Positions 35,401-48,024 of a stretch of 64,000 nucleotides of DNA are shown here, piece by piece. The position numbers were made by a program, and so were the translations under genes. Source of the stretch: Macrotrachela quadricornifera (lineage: Eukaryota > Rotifera > Eurotatoria > Philodinida > Philodinidae); contig JAJEKB010020985.1 of NCBI GenBank assembly GCA_022393335.1, positions 318,069-382,068 on the forward strand, in the 5' to 3' direction. Under the pieces are notes generated by a model. That model was given only the letters and a program-made list of their open reading frames with translations, made no database searches and was not told the DNA's origin. Position 1 is the first letter of the stretch. Each line of letters starts with the position of its first letter.

Positions 35401-35936
35401 CTTCTTTTTTTCTTTTTCAATGAGCAAAAAAAGTTTTTCTTCTTTTTTTTTCTATAGATGAATTTTTATGATGGTTAGAAATAAACATATCACTTCATTT
35501 ATATATAGATTATAGAAAATAAAAAGATGGCATTAATGCACGCACATCTTTTTAAAGGTATACGATTAAGACTAGATTTTCTACTAATACAATTTAAAGT
35601 TTTTTAAAATAGACATTATAATAGTAAATTTTTCATCTTCTTTTCTTTTTTTTTTTCTCCTCTAAAATATTTTGACTAGTGACACTAAGTATTCTTGCAT
35701 ATATGATTTCTAATTAAAAAAAACGTCTCTATATAATACTTATTTCTTATGCTTTATTTAGAAAAAAACAATATATATAATAACATAGAATTTTTCACAA
35801 GAATGATTTGATATATGATTTTCTGAAGTACTTTTAATAATATAAAACTTTTATTTTTTAGATATGTATGAACGAACAAGACAAATAAGAATTTTATCAT
35901 GTTTGTTGATTTAAATAATATTTTTTTCATATATAC
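29412..35936. other. Long AT-rich stretch without recognisable genes
   Basis: About 6.5 kb of very AT-rich DNA with homopolymer A or T runs, alternating TA (near 29684-29693) and a purine-rich GA tract (32755-32832). Scattered frames of 60-100 codons are low-complexity. The last few hundred bases probably contain the promoter and 5' UTR of the GPCR gene, but no TATA box can be singled out. Confidence 0.5.
32755..32832. repeat. Purine-rich (GA)n tract
   Basis: Nearly pure A/G on the plus strand with a run of GA dinucleotides. It explains two overlapping artefactual frames here. Confidence 0.85.
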
Positions 35937-37639
35937 ATGACGACAGTGAATAACGATGGACTAGGTAATTTCGTAAGCGGGTTTCCGCCCGAAACATTTC
36001 ATTTATTAACTAATCCTTCTACACGACCAATATTTTTGTCCATTATAATACTACTCAAAGTTTATCCGGTGCTCGTACTTATATTGGGTTCATTTGGAAA
36101 TATCTTATCTTTTTTTGTATTACTTCGTGCAAATATGAGACGATATTCAACATTTTGTTATTTAGCTTGTCTTGCTCTTGTTGATCTTGGAGTTATACTA
36201 ACATTTTGTATTAATTTTATATTATTATATCATTTTAATAATGATATACAAAATGGATCATTTGCATGTAAATTATTTGCATTTTGTACTTATTTTCTTC
36301 CACAATATTCATCATGGATATTAGTTGCTGTTAGTATTGATCGTGTTATATCAGCAAAATATTTACGTTTAGCTAAAACATGGTCAAAACCAAGACATTC
36401 AGTATTAGTTACATTATTACTTGGATTAGTTCTTGGAATATTAAATAGTCATTTTTTTCTCTATGAAAATAATTCACTTAAACAACAAAATCAACACCGA
36501 ACTATACAAATAAATCGAACATCATTTGATAGATATTTATTATCTGAAGGTTTTCCATTATTAAATAGTTTTTCAGGTGATACAAATCTAGATAGTGTTT
36601 CATCATCATCATATGATTTATTTACTCCACCATCATCTATTGATCGTGATACAACATTACAACAACAATATGATAGTATTATAACAGAACAACATCAAAC
36701 AATATCATCATTTGATGTTAATATAATACATTGTTCACTTGAATATTCTCCTGATCATAAAGCACTTCATAATTATTGGGTATGGATTGATCTTCTTATG
36801 AATGTTTTCTTACCATTTACAGGTAAATGAATAAATAAATAAATAAATTGTTTTTATTATTATTATTATTATTATTTATAGCAATGATTGCTTGTACAAT
36901 AATAATTATTTTAACGCTTGTTCGTTCATCAACACGATCTGGTTCAACATCTGCACGTCGTTCACGTCGTCGTCGTAATATATCTGTTATGTTAATAACT
37001 GTTAATCTTGTTTTTATTAGTTTAACAGCACCAATAGTTATATTCTTAGGTATATATCAATATTTAAAAGCTGGAACAAATGATTATCGTCATTTAATAT
37101 TAATATTAATAAAAATTTTTTGTATTATTTTAATGAATCTTAATCATTCAGTTAATATAATTATTTATTCAGTAACAGCAAAAGAATTTCGTACTGAAAT
37201 GACACAATTTTTACAAGCTATTCTTTATTGTATTATTGGTAAACCAAATAATCAAAATGATTTTTCATATATAAATAATGATGAAAGAATATTTTCACGT
37301 CTAAGACGTTTAAGAACTAATATATTTAAATGTTGTCGAATTAAAATGCGTTCAAATTCAACAAATACAACTGATTCAAGTGGTGTACAACATACAACAA
37401 CACCTGCAATGAATAATCGTTCATCAAAAGCCGAAAATTTATTTCGTAAGAAATTAAATAAAAAACAATCAGATAAAAATGGTAAACGTAAATCATCATT
37501 TATACGTTATAGTGAAACATCAACAACACATAGAAATAGTCATCGTCTTACTGTACAGTTACAACCAGATCCTGCTTCATCAATATATGAACGTGAAGAT
37601 GTATCATTACATGGTTTATCAAATTCAACTGAAGATTAA
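35937..37639 (+). CDS. Class A (rhodopsin-like) GPCR
   Basis: Two exons, 35937-36822 and 36882-37639, with a 59-bp GT-AG intron in TM5; product 547 residues. Seven membrane segments: TM1 ~36-63 with G54-N55, TM2 ~72-99 with LALVD (D83), TM3 ~113-140, TM4 ~156-176, TM5 ~281-310, then TM6 and TM7. The DRY motif is IDRV (D135, R136). C111 and C266 can form the TM3-ECL2 disulfide. TM7 carries NxxVNIIIY in place of NPxxY. The third inner loop is very basic (RRSRRRR). The second outer loop is unusually long, about 100 residues rich in Ser and Gln. The pattern fits invertebrate neuropeptide receptors, but the ligand cannot be told. The C-tail is long and polar with many Ser/Thr. A polyadenylation signal is at 37822-37827. 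Confidence 0.88.
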
Positions 37640-39779
37640 GATATTTTTATGTTAAAAAGTTTTTTTCTTCTTCTTGTTATTCTGTTTTATTTTTTTTTGC
37701 TTTTCTCTCTTTATTTATTATGGCTTCTTTTGCTTATACATTCAATATTAATTTTTTTTTCTCTTTAAAACATATACCAAATGTGACAACGAAAAAAAAG
37801 AACAACAAAAAACAAAAATAGAATAAATGATTTTTATTTAATATAAAATATATTGTATTTGTTATTAATATAACACAAGAGAAAACAATTAACAAAATAC
37901 TTTAAATATAAAATATCTCACGCGATATTATCAGATTAACTAATGAATTCTATTATTATATATAGAAGTACTTCTAAATATAGATTATTTAATATCTTAT
38001 TTTAATATTAACAAAAAAAAAAAATAAAAATTTAATCTATATATTAATTATTTTATTCATTAAGTCTAAATGAGATAAACAATCGAATAATTTTATATTT
38101 AAAAAGTAATAAACTAACTCAAATAACAAAAATTTTAATGAATTAAAAATGTCAAAGCTATTATAGTGATGAATTTTTAATAGATGATAATTATATTATA
38201 ATGATAGTCAATTATCAGAAATATATATATATATATTCAATATTATTATTTATTTTTTTACATATCAAATACTTTTTTAGTATTTTTTTTACTCATATTA
38301 TCATTGATTTAATTGCTAATTTAAGATTTCTATGTACATTTATTTAATATATGAGTTGTATGTTGACTGTATTCAATTAGCAAAATAATATGAATCATTA
38401 TCATTGAGACTATGTCAAGTAATCTCGAAAAAAAAAAAATTTAGAAAGACAAAAACGTCATCCTACCCTTTGATTATATAGTAGAGTTTTAGGGGAAGTT
38501 GTTTTTTTTTGTTTTAAGTATACTCAATGAACTGGAATATTATGATTAATCTTACGTACTGTGTTTACAATTTAAACCAGTTTGTCATAATAGTAAAATA
38601 CCATTTACTTCTCTTGTTTTGTTATCTTTATAAATCATCATATGTATTCAAGTGACAAACAATATTATTTCTATTTCATTGTTTATGTCACGATGAGAAT
38701 CGAGTAGAAAAAAAAATGCCCTTTTCCTTTTTTTTTTACATCTTTATTACATATAATAAATAGAAATATTTTCTTATACGTGATAGTTACATCTATCAGT
38801 AGAATACTGCTATGGAAAATATATTAACCTTTGGATATTATTATCATTGATATATACCATACAATCGTTTAATAATTTCCAAATTCAAATATATATATTA
38901 TGATTATTGAAAATTCATGAAAAATTTTGAAATATTCCAGACGATTATGATCATAATTTTTGCTTTCATTCAATATTATTTCCGTTATTAAAGGACTATA
39001 AAAAGAGGATATTATGGCTACTATTGTTTACCAAAAACATATATTTATTGACTTTTAATCCCCTCCGTCCCCCAAAAAAAAACTTCCACTCTCTATTTTC
39101 CTTTGTAAAATATATATAATATTTCAATATAACTATCAATTATTATGAAAATCCTTTTATAAAGAATTAATAAAAGTCAAGTAGATATAAATAAATGAAT
39201 GTTATCATACGTCTATATAATAAACATGTACTCAATAATACTTTCTACTACCATTTATCTCATTGACAATAAGACAAAAATTATATATATATATATGATA
39301 TTTTTAATCATCGTTTTTTTTTGTTATAAATAAGAACAAAAAAAAATGTAAAAGATTTTTATCTCCTCCATCACCTCTTCTCTCTCTCACTCTCTCTTTC
39401 TTCCGTAGTCAAACGAATACAAACTAATATAGTTATAACAAAAACAAGCAAATATTAAGAATGAAAAATGCATACGTAACAAACGGAAGAAAGAGAAACA
39501 TAAAAGAAAAAAAAAAAAAAAGAAAAAGAAAGAAATTAGTTAAATATTAGTATGTATATTAAAAGAAAAAACAACAAACTTTTACTTGAAAACAAAAAAT
39601 GAAAAGTATAAAATAAGAAAAATTTATTCCTCTTTGTTCCTGTAGTGTTCTTTATTTTTTTTATTGATTCATCACTCACTATCTGTGAGATTTTATTGAT
39701 GCTGCAAGAAAAAAAAAAAAAAGAGAAAAGAATAAGAGATGTTATCACGGGAAAAAAAAGAAAAATTGTCCTTGTATAT
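37640..39779. other. AT-rich stretch between convergent genes
   Basis: No gene seen. It holds the GPCR 3' UTR (AATAAA at 37822-37827), alternating TA runs (near 38221 and 39288) and homopolymers. Genes on both sides point into it. Confidence 0.55.
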
Positions 39780-39785
39780 TTTATT
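39780..39785 (-). terminator. Polyadenylation signal abutting the TM9SF3 stop
   Basis: AATAAA on the minus strand, immediately after the TAA stop at 39788-39786. Confidence 0.5.
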
Positions 39786-42700
39786 TTAGTCTATTTTAAT
39801 TGAATAAATTTTTCGAACAAATGCTTGAGTACCAATGTAACCAAATGTTCCACACATTATTCCAAGACCAAGAGAAAATAATGCCATATAACCAAAGTAA
39901 AATACTGTTTGGAACATTCCATACATTCTATATAAAGTAAAAAAAATTTTGTTTTTTTTTTTATAATCTAAATCTATTTTGTTACTTTGTTTTAAAGAAA
40001 AAGTAATAAATTGCATATAAATAAACATAAAATGATGATGAAGCTCCAGCTAGAAAACTTGTCCATTGCCTAAAATAAAGTTTTTCTCATTAAGTAAAAT
40101 TGATTTTATAGTCGAATATATTTTTTCACATAAACATTATTAGTTTTCTATATGAGTACATTGTTCCGATTGAAATTCTGACATTCGATTATCCTTAGAA
40201 TGAAAATCGAAATAAACGATCAATCATTCTAGTCTAAATATATCTTATTTAATGAGAGAAGTCTCATTACTAAGAACTTTTAGTACTTGAAAATACTCTC
40301 TCGTTATAAATATATATATGTATACGATTCTCTCACTTAACTACGGATGTTATAACCTATTATCACTTGTAATTTAATGTTGACGTCAATTCATTCATTC
40401 AATGAATAGTACATATATCTCAATAGACGATAATGTCAAAAAATATATTTCTTTTTAACTATGTCAATTAGATAATTATCAGAAAGTAGGAATCAATTTA
40501 TTTCTATAAATTAAATTATCTATTATTTAAACGATTTTTCTTTTCTTTATTATTCTGCGTCAGCTTGAAAATATTTCCATTTTCTCCTTGAAATAATCAA
40601 AAATAGAATAAAGATAAATAACTATTTTTACCATCGATAATCTTCTGAATTAAGCAAAAAATATGTTGAAACTATTGTTACACATATAGTAACAACAGTA
40701 AGAATTAAAAATACAAGTAACATAAAACCATAGACATAATAAATCTAAATAAAAATTAAAAAAAAAAAATTTTTCTTTTTTTTTTTAAATTATTTATTTA
40801 AATTTACTTTATAAGCCCAAAATGATGTAAAAATAAAATACCTAAAAATAAAATTTTTATAAGAAAAAATTTCTAAAATAAATTTACATTTCAATAAAAA
40901 TCGATCCAAATGGTAAAATTCCACTTGCAAGTATAATAACATATGGTTCCATAAACCATTTTTTTTCTGGTATTGGTCGTGGTACAGCATTTGTTCGACA
41001 TGGATACGTTGTTTTTCCACTTATATTTCTACCTAATACTGTTCCAACTGCAGTTAATGGTAATATAATAAATAAACAAATTGCTGTTACACTTAACTAA
41101 AGAAAAAAAAAAATTTTCTTTTTTTAATTTAAAAGAAAATTTTTAAGATACAAACCATAACACTAAATGGAATTGAACGTGATGATCCATAATAAATTGA
41201 AATAAAATTAACAAGAAATGATACACCACAAATAATAACTGGAACAAGAAATGCACCAACAATTAATTGTTTCATCCATAGGTGTCCTAAATTAATAATC
41301 ATTAATTTATATTTTCAAGATAAATCGAATGTATTAATCTGAGAGTAACAGTTGATTATTGAGAAAACAAAAGTACATTACTATACATAAAAATTTATCT
41401 TTTCATTCTAATAAACAAAGTCCATATTCAGTCCTAATCAGTATTAATGACATTGTAACAAAAATTCTGAAACTATTTTCTAGATTTCTTTTCGTAAATA
41501 ATTCAATTTTGAGTAATCATATACAATCTAGCAAGAGTTTTAGTTGATATATATACTATAATAATTAACTAACCTCCCATTCTTGAATATAAACTTCCAC
41601 CAGTATAACCATTAACTATCGATAATCCAATATAAAGATATATAACTGTACTAAAAAGTGATGCACGTCTAAAAAATTCATATTTAATTAATAAATAAAA
41701 TTTTTTAATTCATTAATTTTTTACTCTGTATAAAGATCACCAAGAATTGTTATGGTAATACATAGTATTGTTACTGTTGCTATTTGATAACCAGAACCAA
41801 TTAATGAAGAAAATAATATTGGATGTGATGGAGAACGAAATACATCACCATGAACTTGTTTCCAACCATATTCATCACCTAAATCACGTTCCTAATAATT
41901 GAATAAAAAATATAATAATTTCGTTTTTTTTTATTAAACTAAATATTCTTACAATATCATCTAAATCATCATCTTTTCCATATCTTGCATAATCTTTTCT
42001 TAATGTTCGTAATAAAATCATAGTAACAAGTCCAACAAGAAATAAAACCATCATAAATGAATTAAATATTGAAAACCAATGAATCTAATTAGAAAAAAAA
42101 AATTTATATATCAAATACAAAAATTTGTTTGTTTATTTATCTTTCTTACTTTATGTTGAAAAAATCCTGGATCAAGATATTTATCAAATCTATTAGAAAA
42201 TTTAACATTTGATGATTTCCATGTTATTTCAAATGAAAATGCTAATTTTTTATCTGGTTCTAATGCTATTTTTGACTCTGATGTTAAATTAACATCAACT
42301 ATACGATCATTATTATATCCAATTTCAAATTTTTTATGTGTCCATATATATGCAGTTTTTCCTGATTCATCCATTTCACCAAGAATACCTAAATTTTAAA
42401 AAATATATACATATATTTATATTAAATTCGAAATAAATTTTCAGAATTAAATAATACAGTATTAGATTTTACTAAAGGAAAAATTTCCGATATATATTTT
42501 TAGCTCTTACATCCTCAATATATCCGGAAAGGAAGTATTTGAGAATTTTTATTCTTCCTGAAAATTTAAAGAAGAAAAGAAGTCATCTATTCATTCATGT
42601 GAAATAATAGTAAGAAGAAGGAGACAAGTTCTTAAGATCTATATTTATAACAAACCCCAAATCGGTAGATCATCAATGAACATTTGATACCAATAATGAT

Positions 42701-43164
42701 TCTTAATTGCATAAGTAAATGCATCATAATTTTCCGGTGTTAATGTTACTTCACAAAATTCTGTTCTTCCTTTATCACCTATATATTTAAATAAATATAA
42801 ATAAAAGTTGAGAAAAATCAAAAAAAAATTCTTACGTTTAAAACTAATATCAAGTCCACTATATTCTAATTCAACACCTAATATATTTTCACCTAATGTT
42901 TCATGATAATGTGAAACTTCTTTTTTTGTTCCACGACAAAATGGTAATGAAAAATAATTATATGTTTCTTGTCGATTATGATATGGACCAACTGTATTCA
43001 TCCATAAAACAACTTCTTCACCATCTTCATACTAAATTAATTTAAAAATAGAAAAACAATATTTTTATTTTTTTCTAAAATATTTATACTTTATGATCAT
43101 GTTCATCACAATAAATATGAGTTAAAATAACCAAAAGAAAAAGAATTGATTGAGAAATATGCAT
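39786..43164 (-). CDS. TM9SF3: Transmembrane 9 superfamily member 3
   Basis: Complete 13-exon gene on the minus strand: 43164-43090, 43031-42836, 42778-42656, 42388-42150, 42084-41953, 41891-41725, 41668-41574, 41286-41156, 41096-40888, 40841-40808, 40744-40632, 40069-39986, 39927-39786. Every junction is GT-AG and in frame; product about 579 residues (human TM9SF3 is 589). TM9SF proteins are nine-span Golgi/endosomal membrane proteins involved in membrane-protein sorting. A signal peptide (1-19) is followed by the lumenal domain with [39 protein letters not shown] and DDLPIWG. Later landmarks are [46 protein letters not shown] and EDYRWQW. It ends in IKID, a COPI-type tail. Exon 10 is only 34 bp. 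Introns are 46-65 bp apart from three of 267, 287 and 562 bp. AATAAA directly abuts the stop codon. Confidence 0.96.
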
Positions 43165-43888
43165 TATTGAACTATTATATAAAGTATATACTTGTTTATT
43201 CGCTTGGCTTCATCTAGAGAAATAAATAAATAAACAAAATAAATAAAATTTTCTTTTATTTTTTCGATAAAAATATTAATTAATAAATAAATTAATACAT
43301 TAAAATGATCAAAAAATCATTATTTATAAATGATAGTAAATATTTTATCGTTCAATGACAACTAATCTATTATTTAAATCATATTTATGAAGGTAAACCA
43401 AATTAATAAACATATCAGAAAGAAAAACAAAAAATTTATAGCTTTTTTATTAATCAAGAAAGATAGAAGAATTGAATTACATGATATTCCAAAAATATTC
43501 TTTTCATTCTCAATAAGCAAAAAAAGAGAAAAACTAAAACCCAAAAATGTGACAACGACAGCAACAATAAAAAAAACAGACAAATAATCATCATCATTAA
43601 ACCTATTCTTTTTCTATTGGTTAAATATTTTTCATAACACATTTATGCATTTTATTAATAAATTTATTCTTTAAATTATATAATCAATAATAATTTAATA
43701 AATAAAACAATATTATCTTACATTAAATAATTATTAAATCAAATTAATTTTAATAAAGGTTATTTCTAAGTCATCAACTTTTCACAATGGTGTTGTGTGT
43801 CTGTAAACTAACAGCAACCTTGTTAATTTGACATATATATATATATTTGTCAGAATTTTCAAACTAGTTTAACGATTAAAAAATAAAA
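43165..43888. promoter_or_regulatory. Shared upstream region of two divergent genes
   Basis: This 724-bp spacer separates the starts of TM9SF3 (minus) and the coiled-coil gene (plus), so it should hold both promoters. A TA-rich CATATATATATATATTTG lies 42-59 bases before the plus-strand ATG. Overlapping 62-69-codon frames at 43374-43642 are lysine/leucine-rich artefacts of AT-rich DNA. Confidence 0.5.
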
Positions 43889-46800
43889 ATGACATCATCA
43901 AGTTATATGCTTGATCGAGAAATAATTGGTTCAGCTCGAAATATAATTGATGCACATTCAAATGCACCATTTTCTCAACAGAATACTTATCGAAGTTCAT
44001 ATGGTACATCAAATCCATTACAATATACAACAACAACAACGACAAATTATCATCATCATGGATATGGAAATAATTCAAATGAAATTAATAATGAAACAAA
44101 AAGAGTTTTAGCTGATGTATGATTTAATATTGTTTTGAAAATATAAACAAAAATGAAAAATTTAAGTTTTATTATTATTTTAGTTTCAAGATCAAATTCG
44201 TTTATTAAGAAAAGATTTAGAAAAAAAAGATATACTTATTCAAGAATTAACATCAATCAAGTAAATTTAAACATATATATATTATTAAAATTAATTTCTT
44301 TTTTTAAGAGACCCAACTAAACATGAAAATTTTGATACAGCGAAATATGAAGCTTTAGTTGGACAAGAACGAACTGCATTAGAAGGAGCTAAACGTGAAC
44401 TTGAACAATGTCGAATTAAAATTGAAGGATTAACTCATGATGTAAATTTGCTTTTTCTTTTCTATTATTATTATTATTATTATTATTATTTAAATTTAGT
44501 TACGTGACACAACAATGAAATTAGCAACAAAAGATGAACGTATTAATGAATTAAAACTTGAAATTGAATCAATAAAAAAAGAACATGATTCAGGTAATCA
44601 AAATACTAATCAATTACGTTTACGTATACATGAACTTGAATCAAATATAAATTCATATGATTCTGTTGCTAATAAATCATCATTAACTATATCATCATTA
44701 CAAAAAGATGCAAAAGAAAAACAAGAACAAATAATTGAATTACAATCACGTCTAAGGTAAAATATTTATTAAAAGCAATTAAATCAATTCTTTTTCATAT
44801 AAATTTTATCTATCAGAACACATATGGAAGAACGTGAAGCAAGTGAAAGAAAAACTGAAGCACTACATAAAAAATTACAAGAATTATTTGCACAATTAAA
44901 TGTTACACTTACAGGTGATTTTGGACAACCAACAACAACTTCGTTTGATAAACTTATGACTAAAGTAAGACATTATTTTATTTTTCGTTTATAAACAAAT
45001 ATTTGAATATTCAACTAAATGTTTATTATATAAAATATGCACATCCATATATATGTTTTAGATCACGGATATTAATACTGAAAATACTACAATAAAAGGT
45101 CGAATGGTTAAATTAGAAGAAATAAATCGTTCAGTAGAAAATGAAGCTCATGCTAATCGTTCAACAATTCAACAAATGGCTAATCAATTACATATATATG
45201 AACAAGAAGGTGTTAATCATCGTTTACAAATTGATTCAATAAAAGCTGAACGTGATGCTGCATTTAATGATCGAGATAGAATGAGAATTGAAGTTGAAAC
45301 AATGAAAACTCGACTTGATTCTGTACAAAAAGCTTGGCAAAATACACGTGGTGAATTAGATCAACGTGAAAGTAAATTTTCATCACATGAAACACATTTA
45401 AAACAATTAGAAAATGATGTACTTTTTGCTAAAACATGTTTTGATACATTTAAACAACAAGTTGGACAATTATTATCCGATGGTTATGTTAAAGTTGAAC
45501 CAAAAGAAGATGAAATTAAAGAAAAAATTCAATTATTAATGCAATCTAGTAAAGATCGTGGAGTTGTAAGTTCATAATTTTATTTAACTAAATTCACATA
45601 AAAACCATCATACGATAATATTGAGATCGATGAATACTATGACATATAATTCTAACTATTCATAATCTGTCATTAGAAAAAGAAGTTAAATCTAATAAGC
45701 ACGAAGGTTATAAAGTGACCATATGAAATTTGTAATCATTGGATTTGATATCATTAGGTTTCATTGCAGGCAAGCATTAAGGATAGCATCTTAAGTTAAC
45801 TAAGAAAAATTTATGTTTTACATTAACACTACATTGAGAAAAAGAGTTACCATGACTACGCTGAAACAATTGTTTATATAAAAAAAAAAAACTTATTTTC
45901 TTAGATCATAACCAATTTACAAAATCAAAAAGAACAATTATCTAAACAATTACAAGAACAAATTGAAATAAATAAAGAATCTGATAATAAACGTCGTCAT
46001 ACTGAAAATCATTTACATGAATTAGAACATCGTGTTAAAACTCTTGATAATGATTATACAACAACGGAAGTTTATCGAGAAAATCTTAAACAAGATAAAG
46101 CTAAATTTCTTCATTTTCTTGAACGTCTTGCATCAATAATGAAAATTGAAAATATATCAAATGAACTTGGTTATGAACTTAATCCTGATGTTATATTAAC
46201 ACGTGCTGAACAATTAATGAAATTAGAAAAAGATTCAATTGTTGATCATAAATCTTCTATTTATAATTTACAAAGAAAAATAAAACAATTAAAAGAACAA
46301 ATGGAAAATAAAGATTTACATTTAGATTTATTACGTAAAAAAGTAATTACATTAGAAGAAGGACGTGCAGCTAAAACAGATTTAGAACGTGAAATAGATG
46401 ATCATGTTATGTTATCAAGAAAAATGAAAGTTAAAGTTGATCATTTAACACAACAAGTTAATGATTTAAAACATGAAAATACACAATTAAAAGCACAAAT
46501 AACAGATATTCAAATACTTAAAGTAAATCAAAATAAAAAAAAAAAAGTTTATTTTCAAAAAATAAATAATTTCTTCTTTTTATATTTAGAATCGATTAGG
46601 TGAGCAAGATAAAGAAACTCGACGTCTTTTAGAAGATCTTGATAAATTACAAAATATACGTGATAAACAAGCTGTTAAAATCTCAAATTTACAAGATAAA
46701 ATTCATTCAGTTGATGATGAAGCTAATAGAACATTACTTTCATCAGATAATGCTGTACGAGCTTTATCAAATGAAGTACGATTTTTAAAAAGTTCACTTG

Positions 46801-47230
46801 AACAAATTACTGAACGAGAACATCGAGTAAGAATTTATTTTAATAAAAAAATTTTTTCATTTTTCATTTTTTTTTCCAGTTACTTGATTTTCGTTCCTTA
46901 ATGGCTCGTATGCTTGGTTTAGATTCTAAAACATTATCTATACCTGATTATGAAATAACAGCTCGTTTAGAACGTCTTCTTACTCTGGTTCAACCAACAA
47001 TGGCTATACCTGTTGTACCAATAACTTCATCAACAACAACAACGACAGCAACTATTAATCCTACTCAACAACAACAAACTGCCTATCATCATCATCATCA
47101 TCATGAAAATATTCATTCGGCACATGAACGACATCGTAGTCCAAGTCCAGTATATCGTCGATCAGAAGCCAGTCATAGAGCACGATCACTTTCTCCATTA
47201 CATGTTGGAATTGATCCAAGAACCTATTAA
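43889..47230 (+). CDS. Long coiled-coil protein, CCDC170-like
   Basis: Nine exons: 43889-44116, 44184-44260, 44309-44441, 44500-44756, 44817-44964, 45062-45565, 45905-46522, 46590-46826, 46880-47230. All GT-AG and in frame; product about 850 residues. Residues 1-75 are polar, with Thr and Asn runs. From about 77 to 730 the chain is almost continuous heptad-rich coiled coil (for example QDQIRLLRKDLEKKD, LEREIDDHVMLSRKMK). After it comes a short conserved-looking region, FRSLMARMLGLDSKTL and DYEITARLERLL, then a low-complexity tail with a His run and SPSPVYRR. The MLGLD/DYEI segment and layout recall CCDC170, a microtubule- and cilium-associated protein, but I hold that name loosely. Introns are 48-97 bp except one of 339 bp. 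The stop overlaps an AATAAA. Confidence 0.85.
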
Positions 47231-47234
47231 TAAA
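47229..47234 (+). terminator. Polyadenylation signal overlapping the stop codon
   Basis: AATAAA shares two bases with the TAA stop (47228-47230) of the coiled-coil gene. The transcript may instead use a later site; none was singled out. Confidence 0.4.
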
Positions 47235-47508
47235 TTAGGTTCATGCTGTTGCTTATTATCTCTTTTTCTTTTGTGCTCGCTATACATTTCAATGTAGATC
47301 TAATTATGGGAAACAGTATCTAACTTATTTGTCTGTCGTTCGTTCTATGCCAAATTTTGTTTACTCATACAATCTCTTCTCAATTTGTGAATGTGCTTTA
47401 AACATGATTGTCTTTTTTTTTTCAGTAAAACATAGAACAATGCCAAAGCTTATCTTAAAATCAAAAAAAAATACAAAAATAGCTTTTTATAGTAAATAGT
47501 GTCGGGCT

Positions 47509-47972
47509 TAGGCGTGTGACAGTTCTTGATCGAAGAACTGAACTGGTTATCTCAACCAGTTCCCGTTCTTTCAAAAAGAACTGGTCACCCGTTCTTTTTG
47601 AAAGAACGGAAACTGGTCATCAGTTCTTTTTTAAGAAACTGGGACTAAGAGGTGTTCCCAAAACAGAACACTTTTGTTCTGTTTTTGGGAAAATTTTCCC
47701 AAAATAGAACACTTTTGTTCTGTTTTTTGGGAAAATTTTCCCATAACAGAACATTTTTGTTCTGTTTTGGGAATTAATTCCCAAATACAGAACAAAAGTG
47801 TTCTGTTTTGGGAACACCTCTTAGTTCCAGTTATTTTGCTGAGAACTGGGTTGTACCCAGTTCTTAGTAAAAGAACTAGTCAGCCGATCCAGTTCGCGAC
47901 CAAAGAACTGGCCACTAACCCAGTTCTCAAAAAAAGAACCAGTTCTAGAACTGGTGAACTGTCACACATCTA
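47509..47972. mobile_element. hAT-type MITE made of nested palindromes (464 bp)
   Basis: Flanked by the 8-bp direct repeat GTCGGGCT (47501-47508 and 47973-47980). The ends are TAGGCGTGTGACAGTTC and, read inward, TAGATGTGTGACAGTTC. An 8-bp duplication with TAG/CAG-type ends is the hAT signature. The interior is almost wholly self-complementary: GAACTGG/CCAGTTC units in the outer parts, and in the middle four to five tandem copies of a unit around ACAGAACA(C/T)TTTTGTTCTGT and GGGAAAATTTTCCC, each itself a palindrome. Open frames across it are artefacts. Confidence 0.85.
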
Positions 47973-48024
47973 GTCGGGCTGCTCTTATACAAAAAAAAAG
48001 AAAAATGATTCTATATAATTAAAA

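Noticed and set aside
43374..43642. Three overlapping 62-69-codon frames between divergent genes
   Set aside because: Lys/Ile or Phe/Leu low-complexity from AT-rich DNA on both strands; more likely promoter sequence.
47516..47973. Overlapping open frames with repeated CSVF/FPK-type peptides on both strands
   Set aside because: They are translations of the tandem palindromic units of the hAT MITE, which happen to lack stops.
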